Part shown: one piece after another, positions 8,145 through 16,102 of the stretch
How positions within the stretch are numbered: position 1 is the first letter of the stretch
How the letters are laid out: the number at the start of each line of letters is the position of its first letter
Assembly (NCBI RefSeq): GCF_013003985.1
Contig: NZ_CP053073.1
Coordinates: 3,472,001 to 3,536,000, forward strand
Source: Usitatibacter palustris
GTDB taxonomy: Bacteria > Pseudomonadota > Gammaproteobacteria > Burkholderiales > Usitatibacteraceae
Length of the DNA stretch: 64,000 nucleotides
Direction of reading: 5' to 3'
The notes under the pieces: generated by a model
Told to the model about the DNA's origin: nothing
The model's database searches: none
Seen by the model: the letters and a program-made list of their open reading frames with translations, nothing else
Made by a program: the position numbers and the translations under genes

Positions 8145-10109
8145 ATGCGCTTTTCTCGAAGCGAATGGCTCTGGCTCCCCCTCGTCGTTGCGGCGGTGCT
8201 GGCCATCTACCTTCCCGGTCTCGGCAACGTCCCCCTCTTTGACGACGAGTACCTGACTTCCGGCCGCCTGGCCGCGGAGTACGCCTCGCTGCTCGAGCTG
8301 CGGGCGCGCCTGCTCTCCTACGCGACCTACCGCTGGGTCCAGGATTTCCTCGGCGACGGGTACTGGAAGCAGCGGTTGGTGAACGTCGGCTTCCACCTCG
8401 CGACCGTCATCGCGCTGTGGGGGATGTATCGCGAGATCATCCGGCACCTCGCATCGCCCGCCGGAGACCCCGGCGACGCATCGCCGCCGCCTCCGTACGC
8501 CAACTCGCCCTCGCTGGGGCTTGCGGTGGCCCTGTTCGCGCTCAACCCCGTGGCGGTCTATGCGGTGGCCTACCTGATGCAGCGCTCGATCATCATGGCC
8601 ACGTTCTTCGTGGTCGTCTCGCTGTGGCTGTTCGCGCGCGGCCTCGCAACGGGGAGGACATTCTGGTTCGCGCTGGCGCTGGTGAGCTACGTGCTGGGGA
8701 TTTTCTCGAAGGAACACGCGCTCTTCGCGCCGCTCGCGGCGATCCCGGTCTACATCCTCGTCGCGCGTCCGAGCGGAAAGCGCCTCGCCACGCTCGCGCT
8801 CACGCTGCTCGTGCTCGCCGGCGTCGCGGGCCTCGCGCTGTGGTCGCGCTACGGCGCGATCATCGGCAAGCCCTTCGACGAGTACTCGCACGTCTATCTC
8901 GCGCAACTCGCCAAGCTCAATCCCGATGCGCCGGCCAACGCGTTCGGCCTGAGCATCCTCAACCAGGCGTGGCTCTTCTTCGAGTACGGCTTGCGCTGGC
9001 TCGTGCCCTGGACCGGCTGGATGTCGATCAACCTGCGGCCGCCCTTCCCGGTGAACTGGGGGACGTTTCCGCAATTGCTGGGCATCGTCGGTTACCTCGC
9101 CACGCTCGTCGGCGGCTTCGTGCTGCTCATCCGCTATCGCGACGGGCGCGCGCTGGTCGGCGGCTCGCTCGTGATCGCCACGCTGCTCTTCGCCACCGAG
9201 TTCCTCACGGTGTGGGTGCAGGATCCCTTCGTGCTCTATCGCAGCTACATCTGGGCGATCGCGCTGCCCGGCCTGGTGATCGCGTTCGCGCACGGAGCGT
9301 CGGGGCGCGCGCTGCTCGCGATCGGCTCGATCCTGGGCGTGCTGCTGATCTGGCAGTCGCTCGATCGCGTGTATTCGCTGGCCACGCCCGAGCGCGCCTG
9401 GAGCGACGCGATCGCGAAGCTCCCCGACGACCCGCGTTCAGTGGGCCGTTGGTTTCCCTACCTCAATCGCGGCGCCGATCGCTTCGAGCGCGACCAGCTC
9501 GCGCTCGCGCAGCGCGACTTCGAAACGTCCGCCGCACTCGGTGACCTCGGCATGGGCGCGATGAACCTGGGTTCCCTGCTTTCGTCGAAGGGCAAGCATG
9601 CGCAGGCCCTTGCGGCCTTCAACCTCGCCGAGCGCCAGGGCTACAACTTGTACAACCTGTCCTTCCAGCGGGGTCTCGCCTTCCAGGCGCTCAACCGGGC
9701 CCCGGACGCGTATCGCGAATTCACGGCTGCGCGCGCGAGCAATGCGCCCTCGCCCACGCGCGAACTGATCGACCTGCAGCTGGGCCGCAGCGCGATGCAC
9801 TTGGGAAAGACCGATGAGGCGATCTCGCTCTTCGAGGGCCTCGTCGCCAAGGAACCCGCCAACCGCGAGGCACGCTACAACCTGGGCATGGCCTATGTCG
9901 CCAAGGGCTCGGCGCAGCGCGCGGTCGAAGTGCTCGACAAGCTGATCGCCGAGGACGCGAACGGCCGCGCCTACTACGCGCGTGCACTCGCGAACTACGC
10001 GCTCAAGCGCAAGAAGGAAGCGCTCGAGGACATCGGCAACGCGATGCGCATCATCGGCGCCACGCCCCACCTGCAAGAGTGGCAGGTGAAGATCCAGGCG
10101 CTTTCGTAG
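8145..10109 (+). CDS. Polytopic membrane protein with C-terminal TPR repeats
   Basis: 654 aa. The N-terminal two-thirds has about ten hydrophobic segments, beginning WLWLPLVVAAVLAIYLPGL. It carries the acidic FDDEYL loop and a YLMQRSIIMAT motif like those of bacterial TMTC-type, GT-C-like membrane proteins. The last 220 residues are soluble TPR repeats (for example around NLGMAYVAKGSAQRAVEVL). Function is not certain: a role in transfer or assembly of surface glycans is inferred from the next gene, a glycosyltransferase whose ATG directly abuts this stop codon. No catalytic residue can be assigned with confidence. ATG start. Confidence 0.75.
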   Translation: MRFSRSEWLWLPLVVAAVLAIYLPGLGNVPLFDDEYLTSGRLAAEYASLLELRARLLSYATYRWVQDFLGDGYWKQRLVNVGFHLATVIALWGMYREIIRHLASPAGDPGDASPPPPYANSPSLGLAVALFALNPVAVYAVAYLMQRSIIMATFFVVVSLWLFARGLATGRTFWFALALVSYVLGIFSKEHALFAPLAAIPVYILVARPSGKRLATLALTLLVLAGVAGLALWSRYGAIIGKPFDEYSHVYLAQLAKLNPDAPANAFGLSILNQAWLFFEYGLRWLVPWTGWMSINLRPPFPVNWGTFPQLLGIVGYLATLVGGFVLLIRYRDGRALVGGSLVIATLLFATEFLTVWVQDPFVLYRSYIWAIALPGLVIAFAHGASGRALLAIGSILGVLLIWQSLDRVYSLATPERAWSDAIAKLPDDPRSVGRWFPYLNRGADRFERDQLALAQRDFETSAALGDLGMGAMNLGSLLSSKGKHAQALAAFNLAERQGYNLYNLSFQRGLAFQALNRAPDAYREFTAARASNAPSPTRELIDLQLGRSAMHLGKTDEAISLFEGLVAKEPANREARYNLGMAYVAKGSAQRAVEVLDKLIAEDANGRAYYARALANYALKRKKEALEDIGNAMRIIGATPHLQEWQVKIQALS

Positions 10110-11957
10110 ATGCGCATCCTCCACGTCGGCAAGTTCTTTCCGCCCGTCGCCGGCGGCATGGAGCGCTTCCTCGGGGACCTCGTGCAGGCGCAGCGCGCCT
10201 CCGGCCACGACGTCACGGTGCTGGTGCACGAGCATCCGGCTTCCGACGGCGCGAAGGATCCGTCGTGGGTGCTGCGCTGCCCGGTGTGGCTGCGGCTCAT
10301 CTTCGCTCCCATCAGCCCGACATTCATGTTGTGGCTGCATCGCGCGATCCGCAGCCGCGAGCCCGACGTCATCCACTTCCACGTCCCGAACCTCGGCGCC
10401 TTCTGGGCGATGATGCTGCCCTCGGCGCGGGCACTGCCCTGGGTCGTGCACTGGCACTCGGACGTCGTGCCCTCGCGCTTCAAGATTTCCCTGCGCATCG
10501 CCTACCCGTTCTACCGGCTCTTCCAGCGAGCACTCCTCGAACGCGTTGAGCGGATCATCGTGACCTCGCAGACGTACCTCGACGCGAGCGCGCCGCTGCA
10601 GCCGTGGCGCGCGAAGGTGAGCGTGATTCCGCTCGGCGTGGATCCGGAGCGGCTGCCTTCGGTCGCATCCGCCGACACGGAAGGCCTGTGGAAAGGTGAA
10701 GGGCTGCGGATCTTCGCGCTGGGGCGCCTCACCTACTACAAGGGGTTCGAGACGCTGGTGCGGGCGGTGCTGCAGCAGCCGGGCCTGCAACTGGCGCTGG
10801 TCGGCGAAGGCGAGGAGCGCCCGAACCTCGAGCGCCTGCTCGTTGACGCGCGCGATTCCGAGTCGGTGCGCCTGCTGGGCGAGACCGACGACACGACCTG
10901 CCAGCGCCTGATGGCCTCGTGCGATGTGTTCTGCCTGCCCTCGCGCGAACGCACCGAGGCCTTCGGCATCGTGCTGATGGAGGCGATGCGCTACGCGAAG
11001 CCCGTGGTCGTGGGCGCGGTGCCCGGCAGTGGAATGCTCTGGGTTGCGCGCCATGGCGAGAACGGAATGCACGTGCCGCCCGGCGACGTCGAGGCGTGGC
11101 GCACGACGCTGACCGCGCTTGCCGCCGATCCGGACGCTCTCGAGCGCATGGGCCGCGCGGGCCGGCGCCGCTATGCGATCGACTTCGACATCGCCAACGT
11201 CGCGACGCGCATCGACCGCGTCTATGAAGTGGCCCTGCGCACGCGCCTCGACGATCCGGTCACCCCCGCCGTGGCGACCCAGCGGCTGCTCGTGGTGATT
11301 CCCGCGCTCAACGAAGCCGACTGCATCGCCGACGTGATCAAGCAGGCACGCGCGCAAGGCGAGATCGACATCGTGGTGATCGACGACGGCAGCACCGATG
11401 ACACCGCGCGCATCGCGCGGGAAGCGGGCGCGGTCGTGCTGCACGCGCCGCTGTGGCAGGGCGCCTGGGGTGCGATCCAGACGGGGATCCGCTACGCGCG
11501 GCGCGAGGGCTACCAGGCCGTCGTGACGATGGACGCGGACGGCCAGCACGAGCCCGGCCACCTCCCGCACCTCATCGCTGCCTCGAAGGACGCCGACGTC
11601 GTGATCGCCGCCTGCCCGGCGCGCGGCAGCCGCGCGCGACACGTCGCGTGGGCCTACTTCCGCTTCCTCACGGGATTCAAGTACGAGGACCTGACGTCCG
11701 GGTTCCGCTACTACAACACCCGCGCCATCGAGCTCCTCGCGACCCGCGAGGCCACTTTGCTAGACTATCAGGACGTCGGCGTGTTGCTGCTGCTGCACCA
11801 CGCGCACCTGAAGATCGCGGAAATCCCGGTCGCGATGAACGCGCGCAAGAGCGGTATCTCGCGCGTCTTCTTTTCCTGGTGGACCATCGTGGGATACATG
11901 GCCGAAACGACGCTGCTGTGCCTCGCGCGCTGGGAGCGCCCCAAGAAAAAGACATGA
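10110..11957 (+). CDS. Bifunctional glycosyltransferase: GT4 domain fused to GT2 (DPM1-like) domain
   Basis: 615 aa. Residues 1-375 form a GT4 (GT-B) glycosyltransferase: GGMERF at the N-terminus, HVGKFFPP, RLTYYKGFETL and the ERTEAFGIVLMEAM nucleotide-sugar binding motif. Residues about 390-600 form a second enzyme, a GT2 of the dolichol- or undecaprenyl-phosphate-sugar synthase type, with VVIPALNEAD, VIDDGSTDDT, MDADGQHEP and a short hydrophobic C-terminus. The fusion is in one uninterrupted frame. The stop overlaps the next ATG (ATGA at 11954-11957), so translation of the DUF2304 gene is probably coupled. Neighbours imply one surface-glycan pathway: GT2 makes a lipid-linked sugar and GT4 elongates. 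That order of action is inferred. Confidence 0.85.
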   Translation: MRILHVGKFFPPVAGGMERFLGDLVQAQRASGHDVTVLVHEHPASDGAKDPSWVLRCPVWLRLIFAPISPTFMLWLHRAIRSREPDVIHFHVPNLGAFWAMMLPSARALPWVVHWHSDVVPSRFKISLRIAYPFYRLFQRALLERVERIIVTSQTYLDASAPLQPWRAKVSVIPLGVDPERLPSVASADTEGLWKGEGLRIFALGRLTYYKGFETLVRAVLQQPGLQLALVGEGEERPNLERLLVDARDSESVRLLGETDDTTCQRLMASCDVFCLPSRERTEAFGIVLMEAMRYAKPVVVGAVPGSGMLWVARHGENGMHVPPGDVEAWRTTLTALAADPDALERMGRAGRRRYAIDFDIANVATRIDRVYEVALRTRLDDPVTPAVATQRLLVVIPALNEADCIADVIKQARAQGEIDIVVIDDGSTDDTARIAREAGAVVLHAPLWQGAWGAIQTGIRYARREGYQAVVTMDADGQHEPGHLPHLIAASKDADVVIAACPARGSRARHVAWAYFRFLTGFKYEDLTSGFRYYNTRAIELLATREATLLDYQDVGVLLLLHHAHLKIAEIPVAMNARKSGISRVFFSWWTIVGYMAETTLLCLARWERPKKKT

Positions 11958-12316
11958 GCTCCTTCCACATACCCGTCCTGTTCGTCGGCCTCGTCCTGGC
12001 TCTGGGCATCCTCTACCTGCTGCGCAGGGACCACCTGTACATCCGGCAGGGCGTGTTCTGGATCGCGATCGCGTTGCTGTCGCTCGTGTTCGGCTTCGCG
12101 CCCTACCTGATCGACGTGCTCGGCGGGCTCTTCGGGATCGCCTACCCGCCCACGCTGCTCTTCCTCGTGGCCATCATCGTGCTCATCGTGAAGGCCCTGT
12201 TCGCCGACATCGCGCTCACCAAGATGCGTCGCGACATGCGGCGCATCAACCAGCGCATGGCCCTGCTCGAATCCGGCCACCAGGACGCCGCGAAGTCCGA
12301 CGATTCGAAGAACTAA
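11954..12316 (+). CDS. DUF2304 family small membrane protein
   Basis: 120 aa with three hydrophobic helices (about 5-20, 32-52 and 65-85), then a charged coiled tail with KMRRDMRRINQRMALLES. The YPPTLLFL stretch and overall pattern fit DUF2304, a family often encoded directly beside GT2 polyprenyl-phosphate glycosyltransferases. That association holds here: its ATG overlaps the stop of the GT4-GT2 fusion by 4 nt. It may be a membrane partner of that enzyme; this is inferred from genomic context only. Confidence 0.8.
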   Translation: MSSFHIPVLFVGLVLALGILYLLRRDHLYIRQGVFWIAIALLSLVFGFAPYLIDVLGGLFGIAYPPTLLFLVAIIVLIVKALFADIALTKMRRDMRRINQRMALLESGHQDAAKSDDSKN

Positions 12317-12380
12317 AGCTTCACCGGGGCCATCGCCGAAGGGTTGATCCCGACCCGGCCCCAACCTCTCCATCGGCCAT

Positions 12381-12763
12381 CATCGATCTCGCTACCCAAA
12401 CTTGCGCTCGAAATTCCTTGCGCACCGGCGATCCTGCAGCGAGCGGTGGGGGGCCTCTCGTGATCAACCCTTCGTCGATGGCTCAGCGCCGGAACCTTCG
12501 AGGTGTCTCCAACAGCGGGGCGGCGCTGATCGCAACTTGAGAGCGTGTGCCAGTCATTTCGATCGCCATTCATCGACGAGGGCGGCACCAGCCACCGCCT
12601 GCCTCGTCAAATTATCTGCCGGCGATCATCGCAGCCGTTGCGCCACAAACATCCCGCGACCTTCGACAGCGATGGGTGTGGGTCGAGAGGGGGTGTCACC
12701 GATCGCTGCAGAACGGCGGTGCGCAAGGAATCTCGAGCGACATATGAAGTAGCGAGATCGATC
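12381..12763. repeat. Large imperfect inverted repeat (decayed element)
   Basis: The left arm (12381-12480) and the reverse complement of the right arm (12668-12763) share ATCGATCTCGCTAC at the outer ends, then ATTCCTTGCGCACC, CTGCAGCGA and CCTCTCG, with scattered mismatches and small gaps. Arms are about 95 nt and the spacer about 190 nt. A further partial copy of the inner end (CCCACACCCATCGATGGC) lies near 12800. No transposase is visible. This is consistent with a non-autonomous, degenerating element. Confidence 0.65.
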
Positions 12764-12837
12764 CTCTCCCCGACGTAGCAAGGTCCCCCGGTTCGACCCA
12801 CACCCATCGATGGCGGAGGGCGCGGGGGGAAGAAAGC

Positions 12838-12900
12838 AGGTCCTTCGTCGCTTCGCTCCTCAGGATGACAGTGTTGAGGAAGCCCTCAGGATGACAGTCA
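12838..12900. repeat. Dispersed CCTTCG...CTCAGGATGACAG repeat, two units
   Basis: AGGTCCTTCGTCGCTTCG is followed by CTCAGGATGACAG, then GAAGCCCTCAGGATGACAG. The same sequence type recurs at 52019-52085 and 52498-52580. All copies lie between genes or at gene ends. Confidence 0.7.
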
Positions 12901-12917
12901 AGCGGTGCAAAGAAAAA

Positions 12918-12937
12918 GGCGAACCCGAAGGTTCGCC
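12918..12937 (-). terminator. Rho-independent terminator of the torF-glnK-amtB operon
   Basis: Read on the minus strand, an 8-bp stem GGCGAACC/GGTTCGCC encloses a stable TTCG tetraloop and is followed by TTTTTC. It lies 20 nt past the amtB stop. Confidence 0.9.
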
Positions 12938-12957
12938 CAAGGCCTCTTTGGAGATGC

Positions 12958-14490
12958 TCAGTTGTACGCGGTTTCGCCGTGCGAGGAGGTGTCCAGACCC
13001 TCGCGCTCTTCTTCTTCCGGCACTCGCATACCGATCACCAGGTTCGCGATGAAGTAAGCGACCAACGCCACGACCCCGGACCACACAATCGTTACCCCAA
13101 CGGCTTTCGCCTGCTTGACCACCTGATCGACGATCGAGTAGTCGGCGGGCTTGACCATCGCGGCCGTCACCCAGTCGGCGACGTAGCCGGGGCCGCCGAG
13201 ATCCGGCGAGCAGAAGACGCCCGTCAGCAACGCGCCGACGATGCCGCCCACTGCGTGGACGCCGAACACGTCGAGCGAGTCGTCGGCCTTCAGCAGCTTC
13301 TTCAGGCCCGACACGCCCCACAGGCAGATCACGCCCGCGGCCGCACCGATCACGAACGCGCCGGGAATCCCGACGTTGCCCGCGGCCGGCGTGATCGCCA
13401 CGAGGCCGGCGACGGCGCCCGAAGCGGCACCCAGCATCGAGGGCTTGCCCTTGAACATCCACTCGAACGTGATCCACGAGATCACTGCACACGCCGTAGC
13501 GAGGAACGTGTTGATGAACGCGAGCACGGCGGAGTTGCCGGCTTCGAGCGCGGATCCGGCGTTGAAGCCGAACCACCCGAACCACAGCAACGACGCACCG
13601 ATCATCGTCATCGGCAGGTTATGCGGCGTCATCGCTTCCTTGCCCCAGCCGATGCGCTTGCCGACCATGTACGCGCCCACCAGGCCGGCGATACCGGCGT
13701 TGATGTGCACGACCGTGCCGCCCGCGAAGTCGAGCGCGCCCCAGCCCCAGATGAGACCGGCCTTGGCGTCCATCGCCGCGGCCACCTTCGCATCCGTGTA
13801 GGCGTCCGGACCCATCCAGAACCACACCATGTGCGCGATCGGCGTGTAGGCGAGCGTGAACCAGATCACGATGAAGAGCAGCACACCCGCGAACTTCGCC
13901 CGCTCGGCAAACGCGCCGAGGATCAGGCAGCAGGTGATCGCGGCGAACGTGGCCTGGAAGGCGACGAATGCCAGCTCCGGAATCACCACGCCCTTCGAGA
14001 ACGTCGCGGCCATCGAGAACTCGCCCTTCATCGAATCGAACGTTCCCTTGAGGAACAGTCGATCCATGCCGCCGATGTACGCATTGCCCTCGGTGAACGC
14101 GAGCGAGTAGCCGTAGACGCACCACAGGACCGTGATCAGCGAGAACACCACGAACACCTGCATGAGCATCGACAACATGTTCTTCGAACGCACCATGCCG
14201 CCGTAGAAGAGTGCGAGCGCCGGCACGCTCATCAGGAGCACGAGTGCCGTGCACGTGAGCAGCCAGGCGACGTCACCCTTGTTGGGCACGGGCGCCGGAG
14301 CGGCCGCGGGAGCGGCTGCTGCTGCAGCGGGTGCGGCTTCCGCGGGCTTTGCGTCCGCGGGCTTGGCATCGGCAGGTGCTGCCGCAGCGGGCGCCGCGGC
14401 CGGAGCATCGGCCTTCTTGTCCTGCGCGAGCGCCGTGCCGCCAAATGCGAAAGCGGCGACGAGCGCGATCATGCTGAGTACGCGTTTCAT
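12958..14490 (-). CDS. amtB: Ammonium transporter AmtB
   Basis: Inner-membrane ammonium channel, 510 aa, with eleven expected transmembrane helices. The pore twin histidines appear in GTVVHINAGIAG and FGVHAVGGIVG; the conserved FYGGMVRSKN and MIGASLLWFGWFGFN segments are present. It starts with a cleavable signal peptide (MKRVLSMIALVAAFAFGG...ALAQ). An Ala/Pro/Lys linker of about 55 residues follows before the first helix, longer than in enteric AmtB. The ATG at 14490 is chosen because AAGGGG lies about 8 nt upstream and the signal peptide starts there; an ATG 39 nt further up would prepend an unlikely charged stretch. It follows glnK by 13 nt. GlnK is known to plug AmtB when nitrogen is plentiful. 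Confidence 0.95.
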   Translation of the reverse strand: MKRVLSMIALVAAFAFGGTALAQDKKADAPAAAPAAAAPADAKPADAKPAEAAPAAAAAAPAAAPAPVPNKGDVAWLLTCTALVLLMSVPALALFYGGMVRSKNMLSMLMQVFVVFSLITVLWCVYGYSLAFTEGNAYIGGMDRLFLKGTFDSMKGEFSMAATFSKGVVIPELAFVAFQATFAAITCCLILGAFAERAKFAGVLLFIVIWFTLAYTPIAHMVWFWMGPDAYTDAKVAAAMDAKAGLIWGWGALDFAGGTVVHINAGIAGLVGAYMVGKRIGWGKEAMTPHNLPMTMIGASLLWFGWFGFNAGSALEAGNSAVLAFINTFLATACAVISWITFEWMFKGKPSMLGAASGAVAGLVAITPAAGNVGIPGAFVIGAAAGVICLWGVSGLKKLLKADDSLDVFGVHAVGGIVGALLTGVFCSPDLGGPGYVADWVTAAMVKPADYSIVDQVVKQAKAVGVTIVWSGVVALVAYFIANLVIGMRVPEEEEREGLDTSSHGETAYN

Positions 14491-14503
14491 CCTTTTCCCC
14501 TTG

Positions 14504-14878
<375 letters not shown>

Positions 14879-15652
14879 TCAGAACGCGTAGGAAACGAAG
14901 GCAACGAGGCGATCCTTGCCCCAGTTCTTGCCCTTGTACGTATAGAGGTTGCTGTCCGCGTCGGTGCCCTTGTAGTACGCGCCGATGTTGAAGCCGCTGC
15001 CGAAGTCGTACACGAGGCCGAGCTTGTAGACGGTGTAGTCGAGCGGACGGTTGTTCTTGTACTTCTGGTGGCCGAGGTGTCCGGTGAGCGTGAGCTTGTC
15101 GGCGAGGGGATAGGCGAGGTTGATCTCGATGAAGTCCGAGCCTTCGCTGTTCGGCACACCGAAGGTGTCGCTGAACGCGTACGAGTACTTGACGCTGAAC
15201 GGGCCCGACGAGAGGCCGATGTAGACCTCGTCCGTGTTGGGCTTCGGGTTGAACGCGCCCGAGCTCGGGTATTCGTAGCGCAGGTAGCCGACGTCGAGCG
15301 TGATGTCCTTGGCGATCTCGAACTTGTAGCCGGCGTAGATATCCCACTCGAGGTTGGCATCGGTGGAGAAGCCACCGGCTTCGGCCGCGTCCTCGAGCCA
15401 CTTGATGTTGGTGAGGAACGTGCCGATGTAGAAGCCGCTCGAATGCGCGTAGTCGAGGGTGCCCTGGATGGCGGGCTTCTCCGACGTCTGCGAGATACCG
15501 CGGTATTCGTACTCGCTGTAGAGCGCGGCCTTGCCCGTGAAGGAGTGCGGGCTGGTGGGCTCGGCAGGAGCGGCGGGTGCGGCCTGCGCCAGGGCCAGCT
15601 GGGGCAGCGCGGCAAAACCGGCCAGGAGGAGTGCGGCGGGAAGCTTGCGCAT
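14879..15652 (-). CDS. TorF-family putative outer-membrane porin, first gene of the nitrogen operon
   Basis: 257 aa. A signal peptide (MRKLPAALLLAGFAALPQLALAQ) is followed by alternating beta strands and a C-terminal aromatic residue (FVSYAF), the outer-membrane signature. Motifs such as EYRGISQTSEKPAIQG and the GFYIGTF strand match the TorF/TIGR02001 family, commonly found before glnK-amtB in betaproteobacteria. The role is presumed passage of a small nitrogen compound across the outer membrane. A GGAT-type Shine-Dalgarno site lies upstream, with a sigma-54 promoter about 50 nt before the ATG. Confidence 0.88.
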   Translation of the reverse strand: MRKLPAALLLAGFAALPQLALAQAAPAAPAEPTSPHSFTGKAALYSEYEYRGISQTSEKPAIQGTLDYAHSSGFYIGTFLTNIKWLEDAAEAGGFSTDANLEWDIYAGYKFEIAKDITLDVGYLRYEYPSSGAFNPKPNTDEVYIGLSSGPFSVKYSYAFSDTFGVPNSEGSDFIEINLAYPLADKLTLTGHLGHQKYKNNRPLDYTVYKLGLVYDFGSGFNIGAYYKGTDADSNLYTYKGKNWGKDRLVAFVSYAF

Positions 15653-15700
15653 GTTGGTATCCTTTTGAAGTTGAGGAAAAGCCGAATCGTTGGGGATTTA

Positions 15701-15716
15701 GCAGCAAGCGTGCCAA
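15701..15716 (-). promoter_or_regulatory. Sigma-54 (RpoN) promoter of torF-glnK-amtB
   Basis: On the minus strand TTGGCACGCTTGCTGC has GG and GC dinucleotides separated by exactly 10 nt, the -24/-12 spacing of RpoN promoters, and a perfect TTGGCACG upstream half. The predicted start is near 15690, giving a leader of about 38 nt to the torF ATG. Confidence 0.85.
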
Positions 15717-15775
15717 GCAATGCGGCACGGCAAGTCCTTGTTCATGAAGGATTCATGACGACCAATCCGGCCTTT

Positions 15776-15789
15776 TGCACCATTTCATG
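15776..15789. promoter_or_regulatory. Weaker NtrC-like half site
   Basis: TGCACC followed by ATTTC and a poor ATGG match. Its centre is about 31 nt (three helical turns) from the strong dyad at 15806-15824, as expected for a tandem enhancer. Confidence 0.45.
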
Positions 15790-15805
15790 GCGGGGTTTTG
15801 AAGCG

Positions 15806-15824
15806 GCGCACCGTTGCGGTGCGC
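15806..15824. promoter_or_regulatory. NtrC-like binding site (enhancer)
   Basis: GCGCACC-GTTGC-GGTGCGC is a perfect dyad with the NtrC spacing (GCACC, 5 nt, GGTGC). It lies about 100 nt upstream of the sigma-54 promoter, the normal enhancer distance, and 32 nt before the divergent ubiK start, whose promoter it may overlap. Confidence 0.75.
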
Positions 15825-15855
15825 GTCCACGCGGGGCGAGTCCCGGGAAATTGAG

Positions 15856-16095
15856 ATGAACGACAAGATCGTTGCGGAACTGAGCGCCAAGCTCGCGGCC
15901 CTGGCGGCGGCGAATCCGGCGAAGGACATCGAGAAAAACGTGCGCGGACTGCTCTCGGGCGCGTTCGAGAAGCTCGACCTCGTGAGCCGCGAGGAATACG
16001 AAGTGCAGACGCTGGTACTCGCGAAGGCGCGCGAGAAGCTCGCGCATCTGGAGGCTCGCCTCGCCGAGCTCGAAGCGCGCCTCCCGACCCGCTAG
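15856..16095 (+). CDS. ubiK: Ubiquinone biosynthesis accessory factor UbiK (BMFP family)
   Basis: 79 aa, almost wholly helical. The N-terminal amphipathic helix is MNDKIVAELSAKLAAL; the C-terminal coiled coil has Leu heptads (AREKLAHLEARLAELEARL). This is the BMFP/YqiC family; in E. coli it trimerises and helps the UbiJ-containing complex in aerobic ubiquinone synthesis. The ATG at 15856 gives the family length; an upstream in-frame ATG at 15814 would add an Arg-rich tail covering the NtrC-like dyad. It is the only plus-strand gene between torF and comM. Confidence 0.9.
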   Translation: MNDKIVAELSAKLAALAAANPAKDIEKNVRGLLSGAFEKLDLVSREEYEVQTLVLAKAREKLAHLEARLAELEARLPTR

Positions 16096-16102
16096 CCGCG
16101 CA

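Larger units (their letters stand above)
12317..12957. other. Gene-free 641-base gap with repeats
   Basis: The gap lies between the convergent DUF2304 and amtB genes. Short open frames exist in several phases, but none has a credible start or a recognisable product. It holds a large imperfect inverted repeat (12381-12480 against 12668-12763), two copies of a dispersed CTCAGGATGACAG repeat (12838-12900) and the amtB terminator (12918-12937). The inverted-repeat pattern looks like remains of a mobile or palindromic element rather than a gene. Confidence 0.7.

Noticed and set aside
12402..12752. Open frames inside the 12317-12957 gap
   Set aside because: They lie on both strands across an inverted repeat, have no credible start or family, and mirror each other because of the repeat.
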